64,000 nucleotides of DNA from Episyrphus balteatus (Eukaryota; Arthropoda; Insecta; Diptera; Syrphidae), in the NCBI RefSeq assembly GCF_945859705.1, contig NC_079134.1, forward strand, positions 44,384,402 to 44,448,401, given 5' to 3'. Made by a program: the position numbers and the translations under genes. Shown piece after piece: positions 46,890 to 60,019 of the stretch (within the stretch, counting starts at the first letter, position 1; every line of letters starts with the position of its first letter). Below the pieces are notes generated by a model that saw nothing but the letters and a program-made list of their open reading frames with translations, had not been told where the DNA came from and did not search any database.

Positions 46890-47340
46890 ATCGTTGTCGT
46901 GGATTTTGTTATTTTTTGTATTTATTTTTCTTCTTATTTTTGTATATAATATATTTTTGTATACGCTCTAGCTGTCGTCATTTTGTTGGACGTGTGTTTA
47001 CTTGTATGGCAGCTTTAGTGTTAGCCAAAGAACCCAGCTTAGCGTTGAATAATTTTCTTCTCGTCCTGGTACTCGTATAAATGTGTGTACTTTCTTCCTT
47101 ATTATAAGCTTCTTTCACAATTTCGTCCTTTATTTTGTTTTTTTTTTTTTCGTCTTCCCAAATATATGTATGAGTGTAGTAATGGGAGACTCTTGGTTTA
47201 TATGCAACTTGAATTGGCCGATTGGTGGTTGGCTTGGGAGGACGGGGGTAATCAGCACTTAAGGATTAGAACCTTAAGACGAAGTAGAGTTAAGCTAAAG
47301 GCTCTATAAGAAATTCTTTCAAGATCCTCACATGTATTTT

Positions 47341-47361
47341 GTGTGTGTGTGTGTGAGAGAG
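47341..47361. repeat. (GT)n(GA)n microsatellite
   Basis: GTGTGTGTGTGTGTG followed by AGAGAGA. Confidence 0.9.
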
Positions 47362-50300
47362 AAAATCCCTGGCTAACTTGAAAATATGTAAACAAAATAA
47401 ATATTAAACTCAGTTCCAAGGAAAACAGCCAGTATGTGCTCTAAGGACGAAATTTATATGGGCTACGAATTTTCATAGGGAATTTCGGGAATGTGATTTT
47501 CTCTGTCTTTTGTGGGGGTAAAACTGAATGTATACGATTGCACTTTATGAAGGTATCGGTTGTGAATGCAACAAACGTTAGGGTCCTAGAATCTGATTTA
47601 GACTGATGGTCGAGGGAGTTAATGTGCGGCAATTTCTCATTTAATATGGCAACCCAAAAAGTGAGTAGAGTAGAATGTGTAGAGTTGGTATATGTGGTAA
47701 CACCCTGTGTGTATGTGTATTATGAATTTTGTGGTTGAGCTCTATGGATTGTGAAATTGCCTTAGCTGGTTCCTTCCTCTGAAGAAGGAACAAATCGAGA
47801 AATTTACTGAAAATGACTTATACCAACATTTAAGCATTCAAAATGGCTTTTTTTTTGGTGAAAGAGTTTTTGAAATTGTATTTTTGAAATAATTTTTGTT
47901 GTTGTTTTTATTTTTTTGTTGAAGTTTGAATAAAAGTTTTGTATTTATGTAGCAGCTACTCTGAGACATAAGTTGTTCCTTTTTTTTAAGTTTTTGTTTG
48001 TACAGAATGGAGAATAGTACGACACGACGATGTTGAGAGTTGAAAATGCAAATACTTTTGAAATAGTATTTTGATGTTGCATCACTATTTTGTGTGTAGT
48101 GTTTGCAGCAGCATCTGAAAAAAAGAATTGGAAAACAGTTGTTTTTTTTTCGTTGGGTTTGTTTTATGTAAATAAGGAAATGCTTTTATACAAATCTACA
48201 CATATTTTTATTCAAATTGGATTGTTTTTTAAGGAAACACAAAAATTGCATAACCATTACCATTATTTTTGTGGAATCTACACATTCATATGTATTTTTG
48301 CATCTGATTTTAACCAAAAACCAATTCTTTTTTTGTGGTTATTTTCCATTATTTTGAAGTTATTTTGTTTTCAAAACTTATTTACATAAAATCTTGTGCA
48401 TTTTAGGAGAGTTAGAAATGGCATATTTCTATTTAAAGTTTAATTGAGTAAGACAACTTTAAGTGGTAGTACAGAAGGTTTTTTTGAAATGAAGTTCATT
48501 AAACAATTCGGAAGGAGAGAGATATTCTTGAAGTTTTTGATTTATATTTTTGTGTCAAGGATTTTTTTTTTTAGAATAGTTTTAAAAACTCATATTTCTT
48601 TAAATAAATGGAAAAAGTTTTAAGACTTTAAGCGGAACCAGAGTTGATTTCTGTAAAATTATAAATGTTAAAGTGTACAGTTCTTGGGTTTTAAGTTATT
48701 CGACAATAATAATATAAATATTGCTCCCATACGGTATTGATACTACATTTAAAAAAAATAACTTCCACAATAGAAAATATGATAAAAGGCCACAAATCGG
48801 GATATTTGTTCCTAATGAAACTATGCCTCAAAAAATGAAAGGAAACCCCAATTTTTTTTTAATAATGAGCTTTATTTATGTAGTTGGTTAAATTTATTAC
48901 GAATGTTTTGACAAGACGACATTCATTTTTGATTATTAACTGTTAAAATCGTGCTGGAAACTATCAGGGAGTAACAGAATCGCACGATTTCTTGCAGAAA
49001 AATGAAATAAGGCCTCAAATAGTTTTAAAATAAAATAAAATCAAGCCCCAAAATTATTTTGGGGTCTTATTTCCTTAAAGCCTTATTTCATAATAAAATT
49101 ATGCCCGAAAATAATAAAATAAGGTGCCAAAATTTGAGACACTTCGTTGTTATTGTTTTTTGTGTATTCTTTGGGACCTTATTTCCTGGTGCTTAACTTT
49201 AAACTGGATTAGAATAGTAACCACTTAGCAGATCGAGGTTTGTTAATTAGTGGCATTGAAAAGGTTATCCTTTTTTTTCGAAAATTCTACGGATTTACTT
49301 AGTGATTCTTCTGGACACTAATTAATTGTGGAGTCGATTTGACATAAGTGAGAAGGTTTCGTAGTACTTAAAAAAAATTTGTGTGTGGCAAAGATTTTCC
49401 CAATGCTTCAAAAATGTCTTGAAACTGTCCTGCTTTTGCAATGTGTCTCAAAGTCAAATTTCATATCTGTCGTTACGAAAACAGCATTTCTTCACATTCT
49501 TAGAATATTTTACTGATGCTCAAAATCAAGCTGTTTTAACTTTGTTCCAAAGAGTGAAGAAAAAAAAAAAAAAACAGCAAAAAGTGTTGTTTTCCAGTCC
49601 AGAAGAAATACCAATTTTTTGATGATTTGTTGAGGTTGATTTTTACCAGCTTTTCAAATATAAAAACAAGGCATCTTATCTGACCTACAATTTTTCGTTG
49701 ATTAAAGTGTTATTCATTCCGGACGGATCTATCTTACACCATCCATAGGGCCATTGAGGCAGCGATTTGTTAGATCGCACGAAATGACAGAGACCGTTGG
49801 GAGAAAATTACTCTTTGGTGAATATTTGTTTAGCTTTGAACTTTTTTTTTTGCATGAAATTACAAACTGCCTTTTTGACAAAGTAAGGAAAAAAAGTATA
49901 TACAGCAAAAATTTACAAGGATTTTTCAACGGTAACGATGTAAAGGTGATTGCAATAATTGGCACCTTCTGTAACATCGAATTGCCATCAATCAAGGACA
50001 TTTCTTCTATCATGAGAAATTCAAAAATTGTTGGTTGTTGGCATTTTCGCCACAAGATTGATAGTACTAGATAGCATTCAAATTTAGTTAAACCACAAAC
50101 TTTAAAAAAAATTTATGAAAATTCCTCTAACTCCAGATTTTTCTCAACACATTCTCAAAATAAAAATGGCAAGGATCAGCTTTTTTATTTTATTTTTGTT
50201 TCATTTTACATTACAAAAATTAAATTAATAAAGCAGGTTACCTTAAAAAACTTTTCTTCAAAATCATCATTTGACCCTTTTTTTTTTCCTTTCAACAAAC

Positions 50301-50528
50301 GAGTAATGTGCGAAATACAAACAAAATTTTTGAAATTATCATCATCATTTTCACTATCGTCATGGTCCCTTAACAATAACGACTACAATGTCAGAGGTAT
50401 TACCTTCTTTACTTTTATATATACCTATGCTAAAGTATTATTTTCAATTTTCACCTGGCTTCTTGCATCCAAAAAGTTTAAGTCAAAGATAAACACCTCA
50501 AAAGCAAACACCATCATAGCACCGACCA

Positions 50529-50592
50529 ACGACGACGTCGACGACATCGACAATGAAGGCAACTATATACGATTACGATGATGATGATGATG
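50529..50592. repeat. (GAC/GAT)n trinucleotide repeat
   Basis: GACGACGTCGACGACATCGAC, then a short spacer, then GATGATGATGATGATG. It is complementary in type to 50722-50745, so the two could pair. Confidence 0.85.
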
Positions 50593-50721
50593 GCTAGGAC
50601 CAAAAAGGACTTTCTCAGAAAAAAAAATAAAAATAAAGAAAAAGAAAAAAATGAAATGAGAGTAAACTAGAGCATACAGCTTAAAGTGCACTTAGAGTAC
50701 CTACCTACGTATACCTCGTAC

Positions 50722-50745
50722 CATCGTCGTCGTCATCGTCGTCGT
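50722..50745. repeat. (GTC/ATC)n trinucleotide repeat
   Basis: CATCGTCGTCGTCATCGTCG plus TCG, the reverse-complement motif of 50529-50592. Confidence 0.85.
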
Positions 50746-52332
50746 TAATTTCAAGTGTGTTGTCCTTCTCTTGTTTTAGCAATGAAATGAATTTAAAAAG
50801 CACACTGTGTGCGACATTGTGTGTCATTTTGAACACAAATAACAAAAAAAAAAAAATAAAATACGGAAAAAAAGGACATTTTGTGAACATTTTGTGTGTC
50901 AAGTGTTTGTCTTTGGACTTTTGTTTTTTTCTGTTTTTTACTTTTTTTTGGAATCAAACACAGAAGGAAGACAATCAAAATAATTACAAACAAAACAAAT
51001 ATTTGCACAAGTTTATTGGAAAATTAAGTGGAGGTAAATAATGTGATAGATTAATAATGCATTACGATAATATAATTTGGTTTTATTAGATTGTGTAAGG
51101 AAATTCTGGCGAAATACAAGGATTATTTACGAAGTCAAAAGTCAAGCAATCTATTAATGATGTTACATTACAAGTAGGCATCTATGAAGGCCATACAATA
51201 ATTATTTTGGACGAGAGGGTGTTTTTTTGAGAAAGGGAAATTAAGAGATCTTGAACGGAAATTTTGAAAGTTTTTTTTATTTTTTTCATTCAAAAAATAC
51301 CATTTCATCGAAAGACCCATTTAATATTTGTTCTCATAACAAAAAAAACTCAAGTTGTTTACTAATCGTTGACTGTTTTGGGTTATATTGCAGATTTACT
51401 CCCTACTACTAATTTTTTTTTTTTTAAGAAACATCCTTTTAATCATGATATTTTTAAAGGCACTTTACATTCCTGCTTTCAATCTTAAATGTAATATAAT
51501 TGACGAATTTCTCATTTTACTAATTTAAAATTTAATACTTTCTTAAAAAAAAAACACCCTTTCATTCAAGATAATTTTGTAAACTGCTTAAATTCCTAAT
51601 TCTTAGAAAAAACGAAAATATAAGACATAAGCCTTATCCCACAAAAAAAAACACCCTTTGACCAAAACTATTTATTGTGTCTGCTTCATTCGAACACTCT
51701 CATTCCTAATTTCATCAATGTTTCATATTTTGCACATTGGTTTCCGTTAAAGTTAACCTGTTTTAGACAAAAAAAAAAAACAGGCACCCTCACAAACCTT
51801 ACAAAAAACGTGACACAAAAATTCACTTTTTTAGCGTTGGCGTTTTGTTGCCAACATTTTTGTCAAAGCAGAGATAACAAAATATTAAATAATACCAAAA
51901 AATACAATGATTACATAACTAGTTATTTTAATTTACCAAAGTAAACTTTTCCGATAGAATATAATATTTGTATTCAATTCTGAAGTTAAAGAAATCTATG
52001 GCTTAAAGTTCTCGAAAACGTGGCGTCATAATTTTTGTTTGTTTCCCGATTCAAATTCAGAGTTAAAAAAGTACATTTTGGTTCAACGAAAAAAAAAAAC
52101 AATAAAAGGTTAAAAAATGCTCTAAAAGTGTTTTCCACCAATGTAGAATATTTCGTTCCAACGTGAATAGTGTTTCAATTTTTTGAATATTTTTCTTGAA
52201 TCCAATAATCTCAAATCCAAGACTATAGACTTTTTTTTATCAATTTAGCTAAATTTCGAACTTATGCATTGTAAAAAAAAAAAAAAAACATATACTTAAA
52301 CGCTTAAACTTTCCTCTATACTAAAATCCTTA

Positions 52333-52495
52333 AGCCAGAACTATAATTGTCGGAAGCGTCGGACGAAACGGAGGGAAACAGCCCTCGCAACCGCACTCGA
52401 CGGATGAAAACTTGTCAAAAAGTCAAAGAAAACAACAACAAAAATGTGGATTTGACATTAACTTCCGACTGCTTCCTTCAATTATAGTTTTGGCT
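52333..52495. mobile_element. 163-bp MITE, TTA-flanked (PIF/Harbinger-like)
   Basis: The left end AGCCAGAACTATAATTG and the right end (inward) AGCCAAAACTATAATTG match in 16 of 17 bases and both continue into (T/A)(C/A)GGAAGC. TTA flanks both sides (52330-52332 and 52496-52498), which fits the TWA target duplication of PIF/Harbinger. No ORF. A 3-bp flank in AT-rich DNA can be chance, so the superfamily is tentative. Confidence 0.65.
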
Positions 52496-52857
52496 TTAAT
52501 TGTACCAAATTTTATCACTTTTCATGAACAAATGGCCATGATTTTTGACGTTTAAAATCATGTAAGACAACACTGCGCCCTGAATTAAAAACCACTAATT
52601 TTTAATATTTTCTTGATTTATTCAACACAAAGCCTCTCACTTTGTTTAATTTCAAGTTCTAATGATTGCGGGAATTTTCCATAAATGTATCACATCTTTG
52701 AAATAAAAGTTAGGGAAGGGGGTCGAAAATAGCCTGTGCTGATTCCTAAAAATCCTAGTTGCAACGAGCATATCCAAATCTATTACAAAAAGCTTATTGT
52801 AAGACAAAAAAAAAAGAAATCAAATGTTACGTAATAATGTATCAAAAATACTTTCAA

Positions 52858-53084
52858 CCCTCTGTCTGCACACGGGTGCGAATTTGGCAGGACAAAAATT
52901 AAAAGTGGTCACAAAAAAGTGTCTTTATAAGGGTGAAAATAAATTTTTTTAAATTGTGAATACAATATTCGAATTCCTCGGAATATTCTACATCAATTTC
53001 ATATATGATTCATATATAAATAGTGAGATCGAAAAAAGTTCTAGCCACATGAAAAAGTATAAACCAAATTCGCAAAAAAGAGGG
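52858..53084 (-). mobile_element. piggyBac-like MITE, copy 2
   Basis: The reverse complement of 23956-24196 with small indels: CCCTCTGTCTGCACACGGGT at the left, CGCAAAAAAGAGGG at the right. The right flank is TTAA (53085-53088); the left flank is TCAA (52854-52857), one substitution from TTAA. Confidence 0.78.
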
Positions 53085-53088
53085 TTAA

Positions 53089-55535
53089 TGGTCATGTTCC
53101 TGTCATGAATTTTACTCTTTCTTAACTCTGGGTACAAATTCTTAGAATCTCCCTTTTTATTATCTTGTCTGAAATTCTTCTTTTTCTCGATTGTCAGTTG
53201 TGCATTCTGATATTCTGAATTATTTTGCTATAATACCCGTTTTAAAGAAATATAAATATTTCAACCATTTAAAATTTCGAAGTTGAGTAAATGACGAAAA
53301 AAATGGAATTTTTGAACTTTGACACCTTTTAAATTCTAGGTGGTTTAACCGACTTACATGTTTTATACATTGTTGAAAAGGTATATTTATCTTCTAACAG
53401 AAACTGTAAAAAAATCGAAAATGGGTAAAAATTTGACGAAGCTAGATTTTTTTCAATGGGTGAAGGTCAAAAAAACCGTTTTTTGCCCTTAATTCCAGAT
53501 TTTGGGGGTGTTAGGGACTTTTTAAATACCGTTTCGTAATCAGTGCGACTAGCGTATATTTTGAGTGTTACACCGTGTAATCAGCTTTCTATTTTGAGTT
53601 CATTCAATTGAATTAAAAACATGCGAATCAAGTTTTTTTGTTTAATTTTTTGCAATATCATTAAAACCCACAAACAAGTACAAAAAGTCACACGTTTTAG
53701 TTCTGAAATCTTTTTCAAAATACTTTACCCTTCAACTTTCGGTTTAAGGGTGGTTTTAAACTTAATAAATTATATGAAATTTGATTGCAGAAATAACTGC
53801 GTCATCATCATTTTCATCATCATCAACCAAATTCCCATGTAGGAAGCTATAACGTTTCGTTTTACTTGAATTCATGCGTGCATCCTTGGGAAGAAGTGAG
53901 TTTTCTACGACATCAAAGCCACATCATTCCTTACTATATTTGAACGGTAAATTTTCCACTAAAACCCATCTTAATATAATCATAAAATTCAAATGCAGTA
54001 GTGAAAATTTTCACTTGAAAGATCAATTAACATTAGAAAAGGGAGCAGAAACTATCTTCAAATAGAAAAAATATCCTTTTTCACTTGCAAAAAGGATCTT
54101 ACGCAACGAAAATGATTATAATTTTTGTTAGAAATTATGAAAAGATCATTTTTCTTTTTTTTTTCAATAAAAATGGGTACTGGTATGGAAATGGTAATCA
54201 TCGTTATTTTTTTGTTTCTTTTAGTCCTTTGAGCAAGGATATGTGGCGACACATGATACAAACAAGACATAACTTGACAGATTTTGTAATTTTCTTCTTG
54301 TTTTTTTTTGTGTCAGAAAAAACATAAATGAAAATCTCATTAGCAGTGTGTTGGTTTGGTTGGCAATATTAATTTGACGTCAAACAAAATTCATCAGAAA
54401 TTGCGTGTTTGCGTAAATCCTTGTTTGAGATTTCTTGCATTTTCTTTTCAACCAAAAAAAAAAAGAGAAAGTTCTGTCTGTCTTTTGCTTGTGGGGTTTT
54501 GCGTTTGTCAAAATCATTAATGCTTATTAAATAATGAATGAGCTACCTACTTTACCTATATGACACTCACTGGTTCATATATGCCTTGAGGTGATTTGCT
54601 TATAATTTGAAAAATGAATCAAGTCGTTTTTTGAAGAAAAACAAAGATAAGAAAAGGAAAAAAAATGGATTGTCAAATACTTATTCACACATACCTATTC
54701 CCACGCATTCTGTGAGGTATTATGAATTTTCAAGAATTTTCATCTTCCCTTTCTCAGTCTTTATAATGAAAAAAAAGTCATGTGATTTATGGTGAGATAT
54801 GAGTTGCAATTTATGTTAAGAAAGTTATATTGTTTCAAACCTAACTAATGCCATCCGTTGGCGTCGTCGGCGTCACATACGTATGATAAAGGTGGGTATG
54901 AAGATTCAAAGGGTAAGAAATCACTGAACTGAGAGTTTGAAATCACATCTGTCATTGACATATGGCGTACGTGTTAATGCAAACAATTTATCTTAAAGAC
55001 CATGTTTTCTCATTTCATGTTTGTTTGTTTTTTTTTTTTTTTTTTGCTGTTGACATTGATTTGTCATTTTTGTTTTTAAGAAATAGAAAAAAACATATGA
55101 AACATATGGAATGTTTTTGAAAATATGTGATTTATAGAAAATAAATTAAGAAATGAAAATTATGTATCAGGAATCAGGACCTGAAAAACAGGAACCTACT
55201 TAACACTCATTTGATAATAATTAATAAGGTTGACTAAAATATCGAATATCAAAATATCGGCAGTAAAACATAGTCTGAAAAAGCAGACTTTACAATATAA
55301 CTATCTAATTACTTTTTGGAGCTGATGTTTCACTGTCAACTTTTGAATTAAAAAAAAGTTACGCATTCGCCCCAGTGGACAGTTTTTCAAAAACGGTCTT
55401 TTAAGTTGCCAATTTGTTGCCAGTTATTGAATTTCGTTTGGATTTTGGTAAAAAAAGAATGTCTTAATTTTTGTCTTTAAATTATGTGTAACAAAAGAGT
55501 TAAAAAAAATTGATTTGGAAGAAAAACAAGCGGAT
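53089..55535. other. Gene-free stretch
   Basis: AT-rich; ORFs of 73-80 aa without domains. Sequence at 54820-54990 is more complex (CCATCCGTTGGCGTCGTCGG) but not recognised. Confidence 0.4.
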
Positions 55536-55700
55536 TCTTATTAAATTAAGTGAATTTCTGCATGATTTATTGCCAAAGATGGATTCCATCTATAATTAAG
55601 CGGACAAATCTTCTTAATTTTACGAATGTTATAGTTTTAAAAGAAATCCACCTAATTTGAAGAAAAATCCTCTTAATTTTATGTGGAGATATTTTAATTA
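55536..55700 (-). repeat. Dispersed repeat family D, copy 2
   Basis: The reverse complement of about 10340-10500. On the minus strand it reads ATGCAGAAATTCACTTAAT, with the CATCTTTGGCAA block adjacent. The tRNA-like segment of copy 1 is not present. It lies directly against the right-hand family A copy. Confidence 0.55.
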
Positions 55701-57445
55701 AAAAAGAGGTTGTCTGTAAAGCCGGTTTACGGACTATCATTTTACGTGATAACGTCGTAAGAAAACAGGTTGTGTGCTTTTAATACGAGTCAATTGAATC
55801 GTTTATTTATTTCAAATTATCATAATTTTGAAGAAAAAAATAAAAAAAAAATACCTTTTGTCTTTTCTCATTATATTAATTTTTTTTATTTTAAAAGCTT
55901 ACAAAAAAAATTATACCATTAAAAAGCCAAATATTTCTTCTAAATAATCAAACCATTTTTAAATTTTTACAATGCGCAAAAAGTATTAAAATAATTTATT
56001 AAAACAATCATTTCTTATGAAAAAAGTGAACAAATCATTTCCATCACCCAAAAGTTCATTTTTTTGATTGCTTCAGCTCAAAATATATATATCGGTCATG
56101 TCTATTAGGCATCTACAAAAAGAGCTAGAATTTTTTGAACTCAATCAATTATCATCAAAAAAAGCATAAAAAACATAAAATTTTATGTTCTCACGCTATT
56201 GAATCAATTTTTTTTAGACAGCCTGTAAAAAATTTTACATCATGTAAAAGCTTATAATTTTACCTTTCATTTGACTATTCAATCTTACTTCTGCGATGCC
56301 TACAAAAAAAGTTAGAATTTTTTAAAGCCAACCATGTCGAAATTCCAAACTGAGATTACGGTACTTCCCGCACTGGTGGCTGTTCATAATCAACAGATCT
56401 CCACAGGTGTTTTGAGGTATTTCGCAAGTTTTTTAATTTAGCATTGTGTAGCCTGTAGTGAATGTACAGTTATGTGTGATAAACCAAATGAAAGCCAACA
56501 TCATCAGGATTCTCAGTAAAGTTAAATTAAATTTGTATTTGCTTTAGATCAAAAGATAGAGCCTGTTGAATAATAAAACTTTATTCTACCGTTATCTCAA
56601 AATTGCACCGATATAGTCCTGTCTATTATCTATCTACAACATAAATTTCATTTATTTATCTTTTGAAGAAAAAAAGATAAAAATAAAAAATCTGTTAAAA
56701 AAGGTCAAAAAACTTGTTTTTCCCGTTAATCGGTCATAAACCATTTTGAAATACCAATTTTTTGCACATGTATGCGCACAGTCATAGACTACATGTTCTA
56801 TAAGCTTGACATTTTTTTAATGCTACAAAAAATTAAAAAAAAAATAAAAACTCACCCAAAAATACCCCAAAATAAGATGGTATTTTTCAAAAATTCATAT
56901 TTCGCAACGCAGAGACTTAAAAAAAATCCGTATCAGGCCGCTAGCTTCTTTTTTATTATCTTTCGAATGACGTTTTTCAAATTGTCAAAAAAAAAATTCC
57001 CCTACCTATAATCACTACTTTGTCAAAGGTCTGACTCATGTTTTAGTTTTAGAAAACCATTAATAGCTTGGTTTTGAATTTTTTTAGAATTTTTTCAATA
57101 CCATTGTCAGTCTTGCAATAAATTTATCTTTTGATTAAAAAAAAATCAACTCTTTACATTGTCACTTTTAGAAAATAGCTAATTTTTTGAAATTTTGTTT
57201 TACCCCTATCTACCCTATTAAAAGATGGAATTTTTTAAAATCCTTCAAATTTATTTAGCCTTAGGTTATTATCTTTCAAATAAGCTATAGAAGATTTTTG
57301 TATCTCTAATAGTTTATTTTTAATTTTTAATTCAAATTTTTGCCGCACTGCGAAAGTGCGAGAGTGGAACGTTAGAAAATGGCGTCACTTTTTTGTGGTG
57401 GCTGCCATGGTTTATCGATTTATAAGATTTTATAAGATTATTTAT
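55701..57445 (-). mobile_element. Family A repeat, second long copy (inverted)
   Basis: The reverse complement of 18.42-20.22 kb. It starts GAGGTTGTCTGTAAAGCCGG, continues TTTTACGTGATAACGTCGT, and ends near GTGACGCC-containing AATGGCGTCACTTTTTTGTG plus GGCTGCCATGG. The second 13-mer end (ACGTGATAACGTC) has been lost here: the sequence runs into TTTATCGATTTATAAG and then a diverged AT repeat. No transposase ORF; the 79-aa ORF at 56772-57011 has no domain. Confidence 0.78.
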
Positions 57446-58679
57446 AAGTGCGTTATTATATTTAAAGGTGCCCTTTCTGAGTTAAAACACTTTTAAATAA
57501 ATTGTTCCTCTTTAATATTCTAGCATTAATGGATTAAAATTGTATGCTTAACACCTTTCGTGTGAGGAAAAACCATTCTATTTTTCTCAAATCATCCAGA
57601 AAACATAATGCTTTACTCTTGCCAAAAGTTAAGCCATAATACTTCTGTGTTAAAAAAAAAAATAATAATAAAATTTCCAATCGAATTAATGTATTTTTTC
57701 AATTCATAAACTTTCTCAAAGCTAAAAGTACTTTTGCGCTTTGGAAAAATACATAAGTAGATATTTTACCTCAATTTTACCTCAAGTCGATACAAATCCT
57801 ACAAAAAGATACAACAGCTCGTTTTTTTATTTTGTATTTTCTTAAAATCTTCTTCAATCCATAAAGAAGAAACAAAAAACAACAAATTTTCGATATTCAG
57901 GTGCTATATGCTAAAAATGGCACTCACTTTCAAATTCAATTCCGCCTTAAAACTATCACTAGATTATGGCAAAGAAAATCTGGAACATTCTCAAAAAAAA
58001 AAAAAAAATACATCAGCACAGTTGGCTTACTTTGCTTTTTCAAATTTTTTTCTTATGCTTTTTTATGTTTTTAACAAACTTTCCAACAATTTCTAAACCG
58101 ATCATAACCAAAGTGCATTTCGTATGAAAAGCAAAACATCTGTAAAACATTTTTCCCAAGGACGTGCTATAAACAAAATATACAAAAAAAAAAATGCATA
58201 AATGTATACATATATATATTTTTTCTAGATACACCTCCTCCATATGTGTATAATATTTAAGAAGTTCTATGTAAATATTCTTCTGATGCTTCTTCTTCAA
58301 TTCCAAAACTATAGAGTTTTTTTTTTTGTTAGTACAAAAATCTCTGCATAATCCTTTGCCAAAAACAAGCGCAAAAAATGGCTTTTATGGTAAAGTCAGT
58401 TTTATCTCATGTTATTGCATCGGTTTTACATGCAAACATTTCCATCACAGGCAAATCATAGAAGAAAAAAAAACACACACACACACTCTGCCACACACGT
58501 TGTTATATATTGTGAGGAGCCATCTATGTCAGGATATGAAAATAGGGTGGATATGGAAGGAAAAAAATTATTCTATAAAAAAAATCTGCCAAACAGAGCT
58601 GACAGTCAAAAAATAAACAAAAAATAGAGACAAATAAAGTAAAAATCAGAACAAAAGGACATCATCTCTATACGTGTGT
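57446..58679. other. Gene-free stretch
   Basis: A (CA)n run lies at about 58472-58490. ORFs (88 and 96 aa) are low-complexity. Confidence 0.4.
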
Positions 58680-58687
58680 GTGTATAT
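58680..58687. repeat. Left 8-bp target duplication (GTGTATAT)
   Basis: Exact match to 60012-60019, abutting TAGGGTGTCC. Confidence 0.85.
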
Positions 58688-60011
58688 TAGGGTGTCCGTT
58701 ATTTCCCAAAGTGATGTTTTCGGGGATGACACCCCCCAGATCGAAAGTTTAGGGCCTAAATACGGGGAATTTAGCAAAAACAAATTTTTTGGAGGTCATT
58801 AACCCGTGCCTCTAAGGTCATACTTTCCCCATACAAATTTGTATGGGAAATTTTTAACTAATACATAAAATTTTTTTTCCCTCGAGTTAAATCATCTATT
58901 TTTAAAATGTTTGTTGATTCTGGTTGGAAAATAGTTCCTTTAAAAGATTACATTCAAAATTTCCCGTTAAAAATTTTTTTATATTTTATTTCGGTTTTTG
59001 AAATTACTAGCTGTTTTCGTAGTTTTTGCTTTCACATATCACATAATTTTAAATGCAGTTTTATTGGTTTTTAATTCTTTTCAAATATTGCATTCAAAAA
59101 TGTGTGTATAAATCAAAAATTTTAATTTTTTTAAATTTCTATTTGAAATTTTTGCCGTTTTTATATTAAATAAATATTATTAAATACTTTACCCTTTCTT
59201 GTTTGCAACTTTTTTGATGTCATTTTTAAGGTGAATAATTTTTAAACAAAATTCAATAAAAATATTGTAAACATATCTTTTGTAGTTCGAGAAAAATAAA
59301 TTTAAACGTATAAAAACGGCAAAAATTTCAAAAAAATTTTTAAAAAATTAAAATTTTTGATTTATACACACATTTTTGAATGCAATATTTGAAAAGAATT
59401 AAAAACCAATAAAACTGCATTTAAAATTATGTGATATGTGAAAGCAAAAACTACGAAAACAGCTAATAATTTCAAAAACCGAAATAAAATATAAAAAATT
59501 TTTTAACGGGAAATTTTGAATGTAATCTTTTAAAGGAACTATTTTCCAAAATTTCAAAAAAATTTTTAAAAAATTAAAATTTTTGATTTATACACACATT
59601 TTTGAATGCAATATTTGAAAAGAATTAAAAACCAATAAAACTGCATTTAAAATTATGTGATATGTGAAAGCAAAAACTACGAAAAGAGCTAATAATTTCA
59701 AAAACCGAAATAAAATATAAAAAAATTTTTTAACTGGAAATTTTGAATGTAATGTTTTAAAGGAACTATTTTCCAACCAGAATCAATAAACATTTTAAAA
59801 ATAAATGATTTAACTCGAGAGAAAAAAAATTTTTGTATGAGTTAAAAATTTCCCATACAAATTTGTATGGGGAAAGTATGACCTTAGAGGCACGGGTTAA
59901 TGACCTCCAAAAAATTTGTTTTTGCTAAATTCCCCGTATTTAGGCCCTAAACTTTCGATCTGTGGGGTGTCACCCCCGAAAACATCACTTTGGGAAATAA
60001 CGGACACCCTA
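58688..60011. mobile_element. hAT foldback element, 1324 bp, with a duplicated right arm
   Basis: The ends are long, nearly identical inverted arms beginning TAGGGTGTCCGTTATTTCCC and continuing for several hundred bp (for example CCCATACAAATTTGTATGGG and AACCCGTGCCTCTAAGGTCA in both). Exact 8-bp duplications GTGTATAT flank it, so hAT is the best assignment. Within the right arm a block of about 226 bp is repeated head to tail (59324-59549 and 59550-59775), so one left arm faces two copies of part of the right arm. No transposase ORF. The transcript of this region would fold into a very long hairpin. The left TSD overlaps a GT repeat, which slightly weakens it. Confidence 0.88.
59324..59775 (+). 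repeat. Two-copy tandem duplication (~226 bp) inside the hAT arm
   Basis: 'aaatttcaaaaaaatttttaaaaaattaaaa... aactattttcca' occurs twice with only a few differences (for example AAAACAGCT versus AAAAGAGCT). The near identity suggests a recent event. Confidence 0.88.
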
Positions 60012-60019
60012 GTGTATAT
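60012..60019. repeat. Right 8-bp target duplication (GTGTATAT)
   Basis: Exact match to 58680-58687. Confidence 0.85.

Larger units (their letters stand above)
45666..52332. other. Long gene-free stretch with microsatellites
   Basis: No transposon ends recognised. Simple repeats are listed separately. A perfect 8-bp-stem hairpin CCCCAAAA-TTA-TTTTGGGG lies at 49046-49064, within a patch (about 48820-49190) where AAATAAGGCC-type motifs recur in both orientations. Sequence at 46600-47750 is more complex and appears single-copy. ORFs such as 106 aa (49754-50074) and 108 aa on the other strand overlap each other and show no domain. Confidence 0.4.

Noticed and set aside
49729..50074. Overlapping 106-aa (+) and 108-aa (-) ORFs
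   Set aside because: Neither has a recognisable domain or splice context, and lengths are within expectation for this many frames.
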